DNA from: Candidatus Nitrotoga sp. 1052
GTDB taxonomy: Bacteria > Pseudomonadota > Gammaproteobacteria > Burkholderiales > Gallionellaceae
Length of the DNA: 64,000 bases
Direction: 5' to 3'
Assembly (NCBI RefSeq): GCF_927312905.1
Contig: NZ_CAKMHQ010000006.1
Location: 1 to 64,000, forward strand
Below the pieces are notes generated by a model. It worked only from the letters and a program-made list of their open reading frames with translations. It was not told the DNA's origin and searched no databases. Positions 50,162-60,143 of the stretch are shown here, piece after piece. Position numbers and translations under genes: made by a program. How positions within the stretch are numbered: position 1 is the first letter of the stretch; the number at the start of each line of letters is the position of its first letter.

Positions 50162-52828
50162 GTGCTGAAATCACTCGTCAAAGCATTGGGGCTAGTTATC
50201 GGTTTAGTTTTGTCTGGTTTTTCTTATGCGATTAGCATGGGCGATATTAATGTGGCCAACACCTTGGGTGAGCCCATGAATGTGTTGATAGAACTTGGGA
50301 CGGCCAGTAAAGATGAAATGAGTAGTCTGTCTGCACGCTTGGCTCCGCCCGAAGTATTCAAAGATGCGGGCCTGGATTATCCATCCGGGTTGCCTCCTTT
50401 GAAATTCAAGATTGAAACGAATGCTAATGGCGAACCTTATATTAAGATAACTTCAGTGCAACCGATTAACGAGCCATTCGTTAATCTGTTGGTGGAATTG
50501 ACTTGGTCATCCGGCAAGCTGTTGCGAGAATACACTTTCCTGCTTGATCCGCCAGGTTATGTTCCCGCACAACCCCCGCCAGCAGAAGTGAAACCAGTAG
50601 AGCCGAGCATTGTTGATGTGTCCGAGCTTGAACCCAAAGCCAAAGAAGTGAAGCCATTAGAGCCGAGCATTGTTGATGTGTCCGAGCTTGAACCCAAAGC
50701 CAAAGAAGAGATAATCGAATCCCCGTTGCCAAGCACTACATTAATGGTGGATGAAAAGAAAGCTGTTGACGAAATACCTACCGCCGTTATCAAACCCAGT
50801 GAAAGTAGCAACGTTGCTTCCGGCGCTATTAAGGTGAAACGCGGCGATACCCTGAGCAAGCTTGCACTTCAAACAAAGCCTTCCGATGTTAGTCTGGAGC
50901 GCGCGCTGGTCGCTTTGTATCACGCCAATGCCGACGCATTCGATGGCAAAAATATGAACCGTTTGAAAACAGGCAAAATCCTGCAAATGCCGGAGCAATC
51001 CGAGCTGGATAATCAGTCGCAGGTGAAAGCTGTGAAAGAAATCCGCGCACAAGCCGATGATTGGCACGCCTATCGCCAAAAGCTTGCGGCAGCCAGTGGA
51101 CTTGCTACAGGGGAAGAATCCAAGCAGGAAGCCTCCGGTAAAATTAGTACTACTGTGGCTGATAATGCACCCGCAGCCAAAGAATCCGCGAAGGAGGTAG
51201 TGAGATTGTCCAAGGGTGAAGCGCCCGGTGACAAAGCCTCTGCAGGCGGCAATACAAAAACTTTGCAGAACAAGATTCATGCACTGGAAGAAGAAGCGAT
51301 CTCCAAGAGCAAGGCGCTCCAGGAAAGCAATGAGCGCGTTGTAGCGTTAGAAAAAAACGTCCAAGACTTGCAGCGCCTGATCGATTTGAAGAGTCAGCCA
51401 CCTGCAGCGCAGGTGAAGCCTGTCCAGAATCCAGTCGAAGGTCAGACCCAACCGGGAGCTATGCCACAAGTCCCTGGTGCTGCTTCACAAGTTGCTATTG
51501 TTGCTTCTGAGGTTGCAGCCGTCAGCGCAGTTGCGACCGTCAGCCCGGTGAAACCAGTCAAGCCTATAACCAAACCCAAATTGGTCGCTACGCAACCTTC
51601 CTTGCTGGAAGTGATACTTGGTCAACCGCTTTATATGGCGGGCGGAGCGGCTGCGCTGCTGGGACTGATCGGGCTTGGCTATTTGCTGACCCGGCGCGGT
51701 AAGGACAGCAGGGGGAAAAATAAACTTGGTGATAAGCCGATTGAGCATATGATAGGTTCTTCTAATCAAACACTTACTCCGGCATCCTCTCCACCGAAAA
51801 CTGACGATTTTACTAATGCCGTTAGCACGACCAGCGGTGCTAGCCAAGCGCAGACCGATGATTTTGATCCGATCAGCGGGGCAGACTTGTTCCTGAATTT
51901 TGGTCGTGATGAGCAAGCGGAAAAAATTCTAAAAGAAGCGCTGATCAAGAATCCGGCTAATCATCAGATTCATCTCAAGCTACTGTCCATTTATGCGAAC
52001 CGTAAGGACACGCGTTCATTCGCTACCATTGCGCGTCAGTTGCGGGATTCAGGCGATGCGGATGCTTGGGAACAAGCAGCCCTAATGGGCATCAAGCTTG
52101 AACCGAACAACCCAATGTACGGGGGCAATGTAAATGCGGCAGTAGGGGAATCATTCGTTGCTCCTCACTCACCCGATGTCATGCTGAATGAGGGCAAGGC
52201 AACAAAACCGCCATCTTCTTTGGATTTTGACCTCGATCTCGACTTTAGTGCACCGAAAGCATCAACAGATAGCGCTGAGACGAGTCAGTCGAGCTCTGTC
52301 TCAAAGAGTACAGCGATGGATTTTGATGTGACTGCCAGCCATGCAAAATTGCCTGCGTCGAGTACTGGTAAAGTCGAAACGACTCCAATGAATTTAGATG
52401 ATTTTATTGTAGATGTAACAGCTAATCATGCTCCCTCCCCTGCGATGACTCAAGAAAAAGCGGCAGTGGCTGCTCCTGCGAATGTCAATGAACATATGGA
52501 TTTCGCGCTGGATTTCCCTATTGCAGATAAGAGTGAGGGTAAGCTTGAGGTTCCCCCTGTAAAAGCTGTGCCCAAGGAAATAATGGATATCGGTCTAGGC
52601 GATATCAGTTTGAATCTTGATAAACCTATTGTTCCTGCTCCTGCTCTGTCAGCGGAGGAAAGGGATGCACAATGGCACGACGCCGCTACCAAGCTTGATC
52701 TCGCCAAGGCCTATCAGGAAATGGGTGATGTCGCAGGCGCACGTGAAATATTGGAAGAAGTTGTGCGCGATGGGGATGAGCAGCATCGAACGGTTGCTGA
52801 AGAATTGCTGCAGCAACTACCTGTTTAA
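50162..52828 (+). CDS. fimV: FimV/HubP-type pilus assembly and polar organiser protein
   Basis: An 888-residue inner-membrane protein starting at GTG 50162 behind AAGGTGG. Parts in order: signal peptide to about residue 23; FimV N-terminal domain (GDINVANTLGEPMNVLIELG and WSSGKLLREYTFLLDPPGY); a Pro/Glu linker with a 20-residue tandem repeat; a LysM peptidoglycan-binding domain (about 223-275, IKVKRGDTLSKLALQTKP); a coiled-coil stretch (about 365-405); a membrane helix (about 488-508); and a cytoplasmic acidic region ending in the FimV C-terminal TPR motif (KLDLAKAYQEMGDVAGAREI). It supports type IV pili and pole organisation. A good terminator follows. Confidence 0.92.
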   Translation: MLKSLVKALGLVIGLVLSGFSYAISMGDINVANTLGEPMNVLIELGTASKDEMSSLSARLAPPEVFKDAGLDYPSGLPPLKFKIETNANGEPYIKITSVQPINEPFVNLLVELTWSSGKLLREYTFLLDPPGYVPAQPPPAEVKPVEPSIVDVSELEPKAKEVKPLEPSIVDVSELEPKAKEEIIESPLPSTTLMVDEKKAVDEIPTAVIKPSESSNVASGAIKVKRGDTLSKLALQTKPSDVSLERALVALYHANADAFDGKNMNRLKTGKILQMPEQSELDNQSQVKAVKEIRAQADDWHAYRQKLAAASGLATGEESKQEASGKISTTVADNAPAAKESAKEVVRLSKGEAPGDKASAGGNTKTLQNKIHALEEEAISKSKALQESNERVVALEKNVQDLQRLIDLKSQPPAAQVKPVQNPVEGQTQPGAMPQVPGAASQVAIVASEVAAVSAVATVSPVKPVKPITKPKLVATQPSLLEVILGQPLYMAGGAAALLGLIGLGYLLTRRGKDSRGKNKLGDKPIEHMIGSSNQTLTPASSPPKTDDFTNAVSTTSGASQAQTDDFDPISGADLFLNFGRDEQAEKILKEALIKNPANHQIHLKLLSIYANRKDTRSFATIARQLRDSGDADAWEQAALMGIKLEPNNPMYGGNVNAAVGESFVAPHSPDVMLNEGKATKPPSSLDFDLDLDFSAPKASTDSAETSQSSSVSKSTAMDFDVTASHAKLPASSTGKVETTPMNLDDFIVDVTANHAPSPAMTQEKAAVAAPANVNEHMDFALDFPIADKSEGKLEVPPVKAVPKEIMDIGLGDISLNLDKPIVPAPALSAEERDAQWHDAATKLDLAKAYQEMGDVAGAREILEEVVRDGDEQHRTVAEELLQQLPV
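50585..50704 (+). repeat. 60-bp tandem duplication inside fimV
   Basis: Two units of 60 bases (50585-50644 and 50645-50704) that differ at only a few positions. They encode EVKPVEPSIVDVSELEPKAK and EVKPLEPSIVDVSELEPKAK. It lies in the Pro/Glu-rich periplasmic linker, where unit number could vary between strains. Confidence 0.85.
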
Positions 52829-52849
52829 TTAAAATATATGCACATCGAA

Positions 52850-52883
52850 CGGCAGCCTGCAATTCGCGGTTGCCGTTTTTTTT
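52850..52883 (+). terminator. Rho-independent terminator after fimV
   Basis: Stem CGGCAGCC (52850-52857) and GGTTGCCG (52868-52875), 8 bp with one G-T pair and a 10-base loop, followed by eight T residues (52876-52883). It starts 22 bases after the fimV stop. Confidence 0.9.
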
Positions 52884-53073
52884 GAGTCGACATCCTTCAG
52901 CGGGATAGCGGTCATCAGTGTTGCAAATCGTCTGCTTATTTGCATCCGCAATTTAATCTAGTTGAAATAAAGTAATTTCTGCTGACAATCTGCGCAATCG
53001 ATTTTTTAAAGTCCGGATTTTTAGAAGTGCTCATTACTATTCTTACCGCTAAATGTATTTAAAGGCTCCCCTG

Positions 53074-53685
53074 ATGACGCACCCTTCAGTGCTTATCCTC
53101 CTTTGGGTCTGTCTCGTTATTTCAATTCAATCATTGCAAACTACAGGATTGCTGCTTGCAGGTTTTCCGCTGCTAGTATTGGCATACGCTTTGTCCGGTA
53201 CCCGCTTGATTACACTATTGCGCCGCACGCGCTGGATTATGCTATCACTGCTCTTCATCTATGCCTATGCGACGCCAGGTGTAGCAGTTTGGGCATCGCT
53301 TGCACAATTCAGTCCAACACATGAAGGTTTGACCAATGGCCTGCTGCAATTGTGCCGCCTGACATTTACCCTGGCAAGCTTGGCTATTCTGTTAAACCTG
53401 TTGCCCCGACAGCAGCTCATTAGCGGTCTATACGTTTTGACTTATCCATTACGATATGTCGGACTGTCTCGCGAGCGCCTGGCAGTTCGCCTGGCGCTAA
53501 CCTTGCAGTATGCCGAATCCGTTATATGGGATACCACTGGTAATTGGCGCACCAACATCAAACAGATGCTGGCCCCAGCGGAGGTTAATCTGCACAACAT
53601 CGAACTGTACACCACCCCATTTACAAAGCATGATTGCATGATACTGACTATAGGCTGCGCCCTGCTTGTATTGGTGCTGCTGTGA
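53074..53685 (+). CDS. EcfT/CbiQ-like membrane protein
   Basis: A protein of about 203 residues with five hydrophobic segments in the first 125 residues and one at the C-terminus. LAILLNLLPRQQLISGLYVL followed by GLSRERLAVRLALTLQY resembles the coupling region of energy-coupling-factor T subunits (CbiQ/EcfT). No ATPase or substrate-binding partner lies nearby, so its role is open. ATG 53074 is chosen over 53053 because it gives a normal N-terminus; neither has a strong ribosome site. The stop overlaps the truA GTG (GTGA), so it is translationally coupled to truA. Confidence 0.68.
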   Translation: MTHPSVLILLWVCLVISIQSLQTTGLLLAGFPLLVLAYALSGTRLITLLRRTRWIMLSLLFIYAYATPGVAVWASLAQFSPTHEGLTNGLLQLCRLTFTLASLAILLNLLPRQQLISGLYVLTYPLRYVGLSRERLAVRLALTLQYAESVIWDTTGNWRTNIKQMLAPAEVNLHNIELYTTPFTKHDCMILTIGCALLVLVLL

Positions 53686-54443
53686 GAATTGCACTCGGTG
53701 TGGAATACGACGGTAGCCAGTATTTCGGCTGGCAAAGTCAAGCCGGTGGCCATACTGTGCAAGATGCACTGCAAGCTGCTTTGAGCGGGATTGCCAACGA
53801 ACTCATTTCAGTCGTCGCAGCTGGTCGTACCGATACCGGTGTACACGCGCAGGAACAAGTAGTGCACTTTAATACCAACGTAGCAAGGCCGCTGACTGCT
53901 TGGGTACGCGGCGTCAATGCCTTGTTGCCGAACAGCATCGCTGTATTGTGGGCACATACTGTGCCGGAGGAATTTCATGCGCGTTTTTCTGCCCAGGCAC
54001 GTAGTTACCGCTATCTACTTATCAACCGCTCCGTGCGAAATGCCATGCAGCATGGCAAAGCAGGCTGGTTTCATGCGCCACTGAATGTGGAAAAGATGTG
54101 TGAAGCCGCACAGTATTTATTGGGAGAGCATGATTTCAGTGCCCTGCGCGCCGCGGAATGCCAAGCCAAATCACCCATAAAAAACTTGGCGCAACTCGAC
54201 ATTCAAAAGCAAGGCGATACGATAATTTTCGATCTCAGCGCCAATGCCTTCCTGCACCATATGGTGCGCAACATCGTTGGTTGTCTGGTATATATAGGAA
54301 AGGGCAAGCACCCACCACAGTGGATGCGCGAAGTGCTGGAAGGTCAAGAGCGTAGTCTTGCTGCGCCAACCTTTGCGCCAGATGGCTTGTATCTGCGCCG
54401 GATTACTTACGATGCAAAATGGGACTTGCCACAACTTAAGTAG
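53682..54443 (+). CDS. truA: tRNA pseudouridine(38-40) synthase TruA
   Basis: A 253-residue enzyme that forms pseudouridine in the tRNA anticodon stem. It starts at GTG 53682 (MRIALGVEYDGSQYFGWQ), overlapping the previous stop by 3 bases; the frame further upstream is within the EcfT-like gene. The catalytic Asp51 is in AGRTDTGVHAQEQVVHF. RARSYRYLLINR-like, HDFSALRAAECQAKSP and FLHHMVRNIVGCLVYIGKG segments are all typical. The order fimV-truA-trpF is common in betaproteobacteria. Confidence 0.96.
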   Translation: MRIALGVEYDGSQYFGWQSQAGGHTVQDALQAALSGIANELISVVAAGRTDTGVHAQEQVVHFNTNVARPLTAWVRGVNALLPNSIAVLWAHTVPEEFHARFSAQARSYRYLLINRSVRNAMQHGKAGWFHAPLNVEKMCEAAQYLLGEHDFSALRAAECQAKSPIKNLAQLDIQKQGDTIIFDLSANAFLHHMVRNIVGCLVYIGKGKHPPQWMREVLEGQERSLAAPTFAPDGLYLRRITYDAKWDLPQLK

Positions 54444-54595
54444 GGTGTGCTGGCGTGCTACATGCGACTGATACCATGTTCATGACGTCATAATTTCCTT
54501 GGCTTCTTATGTAAAAATATTCAGGTTGAAATTTTGTCTGTCTCTTACATGCATTACAATGCCGCCTCAATTTTTTATCAGCGCGTTTAATAACT

Positions 54596-55216
54596 ATGGC
54601 CCGAATCAAGATTTGCGGCATCACGCGTGTGGAAGATGCGCTGGCCGCCGCATACAGCGGTGCGGATGCGCTCGGACTGGTGTTCTATGATAAAAGTCCG
54701 CGTTATGTGACGCCGAAGCAGGCTGCTCAACTGGCGGCTGCGATTCCGCCGTTCGTGACGCTGGTGGGGCTGTTCGTGAATCCCAGCGCAGAAGCGGTGC
54801 AAGAGGTATTGCAGCAGGTACCGTTGGATGTGTTGCAGTTTCACGGGGAGGAAGAACCAAAATTCTGCGCGCAGTTCAAACGCCCTTATTTAAAGGCGGT
54901 GCGAGTCAAATATGGAGTGGATTTGGTACAATGCGCGGCGCGTTATAAAGATGCACAGGGTTTGCTGCTTGATGCCTTCATCGAAGGTACGCATGGTGGC
55001 ACGGGAGTATCGTTTGACTGGACACTGATTCCGCACAATTTGCCCCTGCCTGTAGTTTTGTCCGGGGGCTTGCACGTAAATAATGTGGCGGATGCAATCA
55101 AGCAGGTGCGGCCTTGGGCAGTGGATGTTTCCAGCGGTGTGGAAGCTGCGAAAGGAATTAAGGATGCAGCGAAAATCGCCGCATTCATCAATGAGGTTAA
55201 GAAAATTGGCTTATAA
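54596..55216 (+). CDS. trpF: Phosphoribosylanthranilate isomerase
   Basis: A 206-residue TIM-barrel enzyme of tryptophan synthesis. It begins [19 protein letters not shown] with the catalytic Cys in [46 protein letters not shown] and the catalytic Asp region [20 protein letters not shown] are present, as is the phosphate-binding [10 protein letters not shown] and [15 protein letters not shown]. trpB overlaps its end. No Trp-rich leader peptide is visible upstream. Confidence 0.97.
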   Translation: MARIKICGITRVEDALAAAYSGADALGLVFYDKSPRYVTPKQAAQLAAAIPPFVTLVGLFVNPSAEAVQEVLQQVPLDVLQFHGEEEPKFCAQFKRPYLKAVRVKYGVDLVQCAARYKDAQGLLLDAFIEGTHGGTGVSFDWTLIPHNLPLPVVLSGGLHVNNVADAIKQVRPWAVDVSSGVEAAKGIKDAAKIAAFINEVKKIGL

Positions 55217-56402
55217 CTATCCTGACAGCACGGGTCATTTCGGCCCTTATGGCGGTATTTACGTTGCCGAAACTTTAATGGGCGCGCTGGATGAATTGCG
55301 TGCTGCTTATGAGCATTATTCTGCTGACCCTGAGTTCAAGGCTGAGTTTGCCTATGAGCTGAAGCATTATGTCGGGCGGCCCAGCCCGATTTACCACGCA
55401 CAGCACTGGTCGAAACGGTTAGGTGGTGCGCAGATATATCTGAAGCGTGAGGATCTTAATCATACCGGCGCGCATAAGGTGAATAACACCGTAGGACAGG
55501 CGCTGCTGGCTAAGCGCATGGGCAAGCCGCGTGTGATCGCCGAGACCGGCGCGGGCCAGCACGGCGTAGCGACGGCTACCGTGGCGGCACGTTACGGCAT
55601 GGAATGCGTGGTGTACATGGGCGCGGAGGACATTAAACGTCAGGCCACTAATGTCTATCGCATGAAACTTCTGGGCGCTACTGTAGTGCCAGTTGAGAGC
55701 GGTTCCAAAACACTCAAGGATGCACTCAACGAGGCGATGCGCGATTGGGTCACCAACATCGAAAATACTTTCTACATCATCGGCACTGTGGCTGGGCCGC
55801 ATCCGTATCCGATGATGGTGCGCGATTTTAATTCAGTGGTAAGCAAGGAATGCGTGGTTCAGATGCCGGAATTGGCAGGGCGTCAGCCGGACGCTGTGAT
55901 CGCCTGCGTGGGCGGGGGCTCGAACGCCATGGGAATTTTTCATTCTTACATCGAAGTGCCTGGTGTGCAGCTTATCGGTGTGGAAGCGGCGGGCAGCGGC
56001 ATTGCCAGCGGCCATCACGCAGCCGCACTGACTGCGGGCAAGCCGGGCGTGCTACACGGTAATCGTACTTATTTGTTGCAGGATGAGAACGGCCAAATCA
56101 TTGAAACGCACTCTATTTCCGCCGGGCTGGATTATCCCGGTGTCGGCCCGGAACACGCATGGCTTAAAGACAGTGGGCGCGCGCAATATGTAGCCATTGA
56201 GGATAGTGAGGCGTTACAAGCTTTTCATGATCTATGTCATTACGAAGGTATTATTCCGGCGCTGGAATCCAGTCATGCTTTGGCCTATGCGGCCAAGATC
56301 GCACCGACGATGGGCCATGATAAAATTCTGTTGGTCAATTTATCCGGACGCGGCGACAAGGACATGGCGACCGTAGCGCGGGTTTCTGGTATTGAACTGT
56401 AA
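55191..56402 (+). CDS. trpB: Tryptophan synthase beta subunit
   Basis: A protein of about 403 residues that joins indole and serine to make tryptophan. [19 protein letters not shown] opens the family sequence; the PLP lysine is in [11 protein letters not shown], followed by [20 protein letters not shown], and the PLP phosphate loop is GGGSNAMG. The start is open: ATG 55191 (used here) overlaps trpF by 26 bases and has no ribosome site, while TTG 55206 lies 9 bases after GAGG and fits the usual short N-terminus (LAYNYPDS). Either way it overlaps trpF. Confidence 0.96.
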   Translation: MRLRKLAYNYPDSTGHFGPYGGIYVAETLMGALDELRAAYEHYSADPEFKAEFAYELKHYVGRPSPIYHAQHWSKRLGGAQIYLKREDLNHTGAHKVNNTVGQALLAKRMGKPRVIAETGAGQHGVATATVAARYGMECVVYMGAEDIKRQATNVYRMKLLGATVVPVESGSKTLKDALNEAMRDWVTNIENTFYIIGTVAGPHPYPMMVRDFNSVVSKECVVQMPELAGRQPDAVIACVGGGSNAMGIFHSYIEVPGVQLIGVEAAGSGIASGHHAAALTAGKPGVLHGNRTYLLQDENGQIIETHSISAGLDYPGVGPEHAWLKDSGRAQYVAIEDSEALQAFHDLCHYEGIIPALESSHALAYAAKIAPTMGHDKILLVNLSGRGDKDMATVARVSGIEL

Positions 56403-56432
56403 CCTTTTCTGGAATTACTTTGCAGGTACCTC

Positions 56433-57233
56433 ATGTCACGTATTCAGACCACTTTTGAAAAACTTAAGCAACGCGGCAGTAAGGCACTGATTCCCTTTAT
56501 TACGGCAGGTGATCCCAATCCGCAAATTACTGTTTCGCTGATGCATGCGCTGGCAGAGGTGGGTGCAGACATCATTGAAATTGGTGTGCCATTTTCCGAC
56601 CCGATGGCGGATGGCCCAACTATACAGCGCTCTTCAGAGCGAGCACTCAAGCATGGCGTGGCGTTGCATGACGTACTCGATATGGTGGAGAAATTTCGCG
56701 CCACGGATGCGAGCACGCCCGTAGTGCTGATGGGTTATGGCAATCCTATCGAGGCTATGGGCTGGGAACGCTTCGCTACGCGCTGCGCGGAAGTGGGAGT
56801 AGACGGCGTGCTGACGGTGGATTTTCCGCCGGAAGAAAGCCATGAGGCGTTTGGTCACCTGCATCGCCACGGCGTGGACCCCATCTTTTTGCTTGCACCC
56901 ACTACATCCGATGCGCGCATCGCGCAGGTAGCCAAACTGGCGCGCGGTTATGTGTATTACGTGTCGCTTAAGGGCGTGACTGGGGCGGGGCATCTGGACT
57001 TGTCAGCGATAGAACAGAAAATTCCGCACATTCGACAGTATATCGGCCTACCGATAGGCGTAGGTTTTGGCATCCGTGATGCAGATACAGCGCGAGCAGT
57101 CTCAAAATTGTGCGACGGCGTGGTGGTTGGCAGCCGCATCGTGCAGGAAATTGAGGATTCGAACGAAGAGTCTGTCATCCCAAATGTCGCAAGGCTGGTT
57201 AAGGAATTGCGCTTGGCAATCAATCAGGCCTAA
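56433..57233 (+). CDS. trpA: Tryptophan synthase alpha subunit
   Basis: A 266-residue TIM-barrel subunit that splits indole-3-glycerol phosphate. The catalytic Glu and Asp lie in [33 protein letters not shown] at the start, [44 protein letters not shown] and [17 protein letters not shown] are all canonical. It lies 30 bases after trpB. The 225-base gap to accD has no clear gene. Confidence 0.97.
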   Translation: MSRIQTTFEKLKQRGSKALIPFITAGDPNPQITVSLMHALAEVGADIIEIGVPFSDPMADGPTIQRSSERALKHGVALHDVLDMVEKFRATDASTPVVLMGYGNPIEAMGWERFATRCAEVGVDGVLTVDFPPEESHEAFGHLHRHGVDPIFLLAPTTSDARIAQVAKLARGYVYYVSLKGVTGAGHLDLSAIEQKIPHIRQYIGLPIGVGFGIRDADTARAVSKLCDGVVVGSRIVQEIEDSNEESVIPNVARLVKELRLAINQA

Positions 57234-57458
57234 GGCGTCTCCTGATACTCAAAGTTCCAAGAACCGCTGCGTGAAGTGATTAATGCAGGTAGACGGAAAA
57301 GCTGCTTGCAAAGGAATTTCAGGACGCATTTTTCCTCATGGATGCTTATCAAACAAGTGAGGATCGTAAGGTTGGCCGCCTTTTTCACCTCGCGGAAATT
57401 CTGCGCAATCATCACGCGACAAATGCAACGTTCGGATTAAGGATTTAAGGAGGATTGC

Positions 57459-58367
57459 ATGAGTTGGTTTCAGAAATTATTGCCCCCAAAAATCAAGCGT
57501 AGGGAGTTGGGGGAGGAGAGCAAGAAGAATGTGCCAGAAGGACTGTGGCACAAATGTCCATCATGCCAAGGGGTACTGTACTACTCTGATTTGGAGAAAA
57601 ACAAAAGTGTTTGCCCCAAGTGCAATCATCACCACCGTGTTACCGCGCGCACTCGGCTGAACTGGCTATTGGATGCGGAGGGGCGTTTCGAGATTGGTGC
57701 TGAAGTGCAGCCGCTGGATACGCTGAAATTTAAAGATAGCAGAAAATACAGTGAACGTCTTACGGCGGCGCAGCGTGACACTGGTGAGAGTGATGCGCTG
57801 GTGGTAATGCAGGGAAGTGTGCATGCCATTCCGCTGGTGGCGGCAGTATTTGAATTCAGCTTCATGGGAGGCTCCATGGGTTCGGTAGTGGGAGAACGCT
57901 TCGTGCGCGGCGTGCAGCTTGCTACCGAACAGAAAGCCCCTTTCGTGTGTTTTGCCTCCAGCGGGGGGGCGCGTATGCAAGAAGGATTGTTGTCGTTAAT
58001 GCAAATGGCAAAAACCTGTGCCGCATTGACCCAATTGAGTGCAGAAAAACTGCCATTCATTTCGGTGCTGACCGATCCGACCATGGGCGGTGTGTCCGCC
58101 AGTTTTGCTTTCATGGGAGACGTGGTAATTGCCGAGCCCGGAGCAATGATCGGCTTTGCCGGTGCACGGGTAATTCAGCAGACGGTGCGCGAGACGCTGC
58201 CGGATGGCTTTCAGCGCGCGGAATTTTTGATGGAACATGGCGCTATTGATATGATTGTGGATCGTCGCCAAATGCGCGACCAGCTCGCTACGCTAATTAC
58301 GCTGCTGACCAAGCAGCCGACGGTCATGGCAGTGGATGGCTCTTGCGCAAACTTTGCCATAGATTAG
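57459..58367 (+). CDS. accD: Acetyl-CoA carboxylase carboxyltransferase beta subunit
   Basis: A 302-residue subunit that transfers the carboxyl group to acetyl-CoA for fatty-acid synthesis. The N-terminal zinc ribbon is visible ([10 protein letters not shown] and [11 protein letters not shown]), followed by the crotonase-fold carboxyltransferase domain ([59 protein letters not shown]). AAGGAGG lies before ATG 57459. It converges with the TauE gene 17 bases downstream. Confidence 0.97.
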   Translation: MSWFQKLLPPKIKRRELGEESKKNVPEGLWHKCPSCQGVLYYSDLEKNKSVCPKCNHHHRVTARTRLNWLLDAEGRFEIGAEVQPLDTLKFKDSRKYSERLTAAQRDTGESDALVVMQGSVHAIPLVAAVFEFSFMGGSMGSVVGERFVRGVQLATEQKAPFVCFASSGGARMQEGLLSLMQMAKTCAALTQLSAEKLPFISVLTDPTMGGVSASFAFMGDVVIAEPGAMIGFAGARVIQQTVRETLPDGFQRAEFLMEHGAIDMIVDRRQMRDQLATLITLLTKQPTVMAVDGSCANFAID

Positions 58368-58384
58368 TGTAGGACTACAATACT

Positions 58385-59185
58385 CTACGCAATAGATTTG
58401 ATCATCATTCCAGCCGCTACGACTGCTGACAGAACAGCAAAACTTATTTGCAACTGGGGCCCTGCCAGCCGAGAAGATATTAACTTTCCAACCATCATTC
58501 CTGCAAAGGCGCCAGCACAAAACGGTATCGCAACTACCCAGTTCAAGGCACCAGCAGTAGAACTGAACAGGACGCCTGTTAGTGACACCAACGCGATGAC
58601 TGTCAATGACGTGGCGACGACGGACTGAATGATCAGATCCGTATAGCGTTTTAAAGCTGGAACAATTACAAAGCCACCTCCCACACCCAATAAGCCAGAG
58701 AATAATCCCGCAATGCCTCCAGATATTGCCAAGGCGCGTGCACAGCGAGTGGTCCAGACGAACTGGCCGCTATTGGCGTTTCGAACACATGCGAGTTTTT
58801 GGATGTTGCCCCCGTCATTATTGGTTGAATGATTCATGGCCTGACGGAAAGTCCGATATGCAATGAAGAACAAGACGATGGAAAACAGAATAGTTAGCCA
58901 ACGGTTGTCGAGTCTGTGGGCAAGCCATACACCGACAGGCGACAGGAACATGCCGGTAACGGACATCAGCAGTGCCGCTCTATAGCGAACGATACCCGCT
59001 TTCAAACCGGCTGCCGCTCCCAAAGCGGCAGCAAGCCCTACGGCTAATAAACCAACCGGCCCTGCTTGGGCAACACTAAGCTGCAGGCCGAATACGAGCA
59101 GCGGAACGGCCAATATCCCGCCCCCGGCGCCAGTCAGTGCCATTATTGCGCCAACCGCCAAGCCTAACCCCAGTTCGATTATCAT
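58385..59185 (-). CDS. Sulfite exporter TauE/SafE family protein
   Basis: A 266-residue membrane protein with about eight hydrophobic segments in two repeats. The first half begins LGLAVGAIMALTGAGGGILAVP, and the second has GLFSGLLGVGGGFVIVPAL; the glycine-rich pairs are the family signature. TauE/SafE proteins move sulfite, sulfoacetate, thiosulfate or other small anions. GAGGCG lies before its start. It is 78 bases downstream of the second YeeE gene and probably ends the arsR-yeeE-yeeE-tauE operon, which suggests export of sulfite from persulfide oxidation. Confidence 0.9.
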   Translation of the reverse strand: MIIELGLGLAVGAIMALTGAGGGILAVPLLVFGLQLSVAQAGPVGLLAVGLAAALGAAAGLKAGIVRYRAALLMSVTGMFLSPVGVWLAHRLDNRWLTILFSIVLFFIAYRTFRQAMNHSTNNDGGNIQKLACVRNANSGQFVWTTRCARALAISGGIAGLFSGLLGVGGGFVIVPALKRYTDLIIQSVVATSLTVIALVSLTGVLFSSTAGALNWVVAIPFCAGAFAGMMVGKLISSRLAGPQLQISFAVLSAVVAAGMMIKSIA

Positions 59186-59263
59186 TGTCGCCTCTTATTG
59201 AATCGCACGTCGCATATCATAGTAGTCATCGCTATTCGTAAACGCGGCTCTGGGAAAATTTCA

Positions 59264-59701
59264 CTAGACTGCTTTGCGTTTGTGCGCGCTTGAACGCCTA
59301 TCCTGGATTTCGAAAATCGCCATACCGGCAAGCATGGCGACGACAAAGATCAGTGGCTTGCTCCCACCGATGGCAAGCGAAGCCAACGCCGGGCCAGGGC
59401 AATAACCGGTCAAACCCCAGCCGACCCCAAATGCCAGTCCGCCCAAAACTAGTCGCCTGTCGATCTGGCGTGCAGTTGGCAAGCGCATGTCATCACCCAG
59501 CAACGCTTTCGAGCGAGTCTTAGCAAAGTGAAACGCGATTGCCGCTATCAGAATGGCACCGCCCATCACGAACACCAACGATGGATTCCATGCGCCAGCA
59601 ATATCCAGAAAGCCAATCACTTTGGCCGGGTCCGTCATGCCTGACAAGATCAGACCCAGACCAAATATCAAACCTGTGATTAATGCCATTAAAACTTGCA
59701 T
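59264..59701 (-). CDS. YeeE/YedE-type thiosulfate/sulfur transporter half 2 (DUF6691-like)
   Basis: A protein of about 145 residues with four hydrophobic segments. The N-terminal ALITGLIFGLGLILSGMTDPAKVIGFLDIAG and the later GVGWGLTGYCPGPALASLA are the two glycine-rich sulfur-transport signatures; the Cys in GYCPGPA is the conserved one. I start it at ATG 59701 behind a perfect AAGGAG; the frame extension to 59719 overlaps this site. It pairs with the neighbouring half-transporter to form one pore for thiosulfate or another reduced sulfur compound. Confidence 0.85.
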   Translation of the reverse strand: MQVLMALITGLIFGLGLILSGMTDPAKVIGFLDIAGAWNPSLVFVMGGAILIAAIAFHFAKTRSKALLGDDMRLPTARQIDRRLVLGGLAFGVGWGLTGYCPGPALASLAIGGSKPLIFVVAMLAGMAIFEIQDRRSSAHKRKAV

Positions 59702-59711
59702 CGTAATCTCC

Positions 59712-60143
59712 TTAACCAATCAGATGGCGAGTGATAAAGACCGTTACAAAACCGGCCAACATGAACAAGGCAGTAGCTACCATCGAGCGCGGTGAAAGCC
59801 GCGAGAGACCACAAACGCCATGTCCACTGGTACAACCTGAACCATAGCGGGTGCCTATCCCCACCAGCAGGCCAGCCACAATCAGAGAAACAGCGTCGGC
59901 ATCAATCTGAGCCACAGGAAGTGGCGCGGCTACGCTAAAGGCGATAGGCGAAAAAATAAGGCCTGCTATAAATGCGACCCGCCACCCAACATCACCTTTT
60001 ATCGGTCGTAGCAGCCCACCCAGAATGCCGCTGATGCCCGCGATCCGTCCGTTAAGCAAAAGGAACATTGCTGTAGCAAGACCAATTAGTACGCCACCAG
60101 CCAAGGATGTCCAAGGGGTGAAATTTGCCCAGTCGATTGTCAT
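59712..60143 (-). CDS. YeeE/YedE-type thiosulfate/sulfur transporter half 1
   Basis: A 143-residue membrane protein with four hydrophobic segments. WTSLAGGVLIGLATAMFLLLNGRIAGISGILGG is the first glycine-rich signature; LLVGIGTRYGSGCTSGHGVCGLSRLS is the second, with the conserved Cys residues in GSGCTSGHGVCG. The start overlaps the stop of the ArsR gene (ATGA). Split YeeE halves next to an ArsR regulator and a persulfide dioxygenase are a known sulfide-response layout. Confidence 0.88.
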   Translation of the reverse strand: MTIDWANFTPWTSLAGGVLIGLATAMFLLLNGRIAGISGILGGLLRPIKGDVGWRVAFIAGLIFSPIAFSVAAPLPVAQIDADAVSLIVAGLLVGIGTRYGSGCTSGHGVCGLSRLSPRSMVATALFMLAGFVTVFITRHLIG

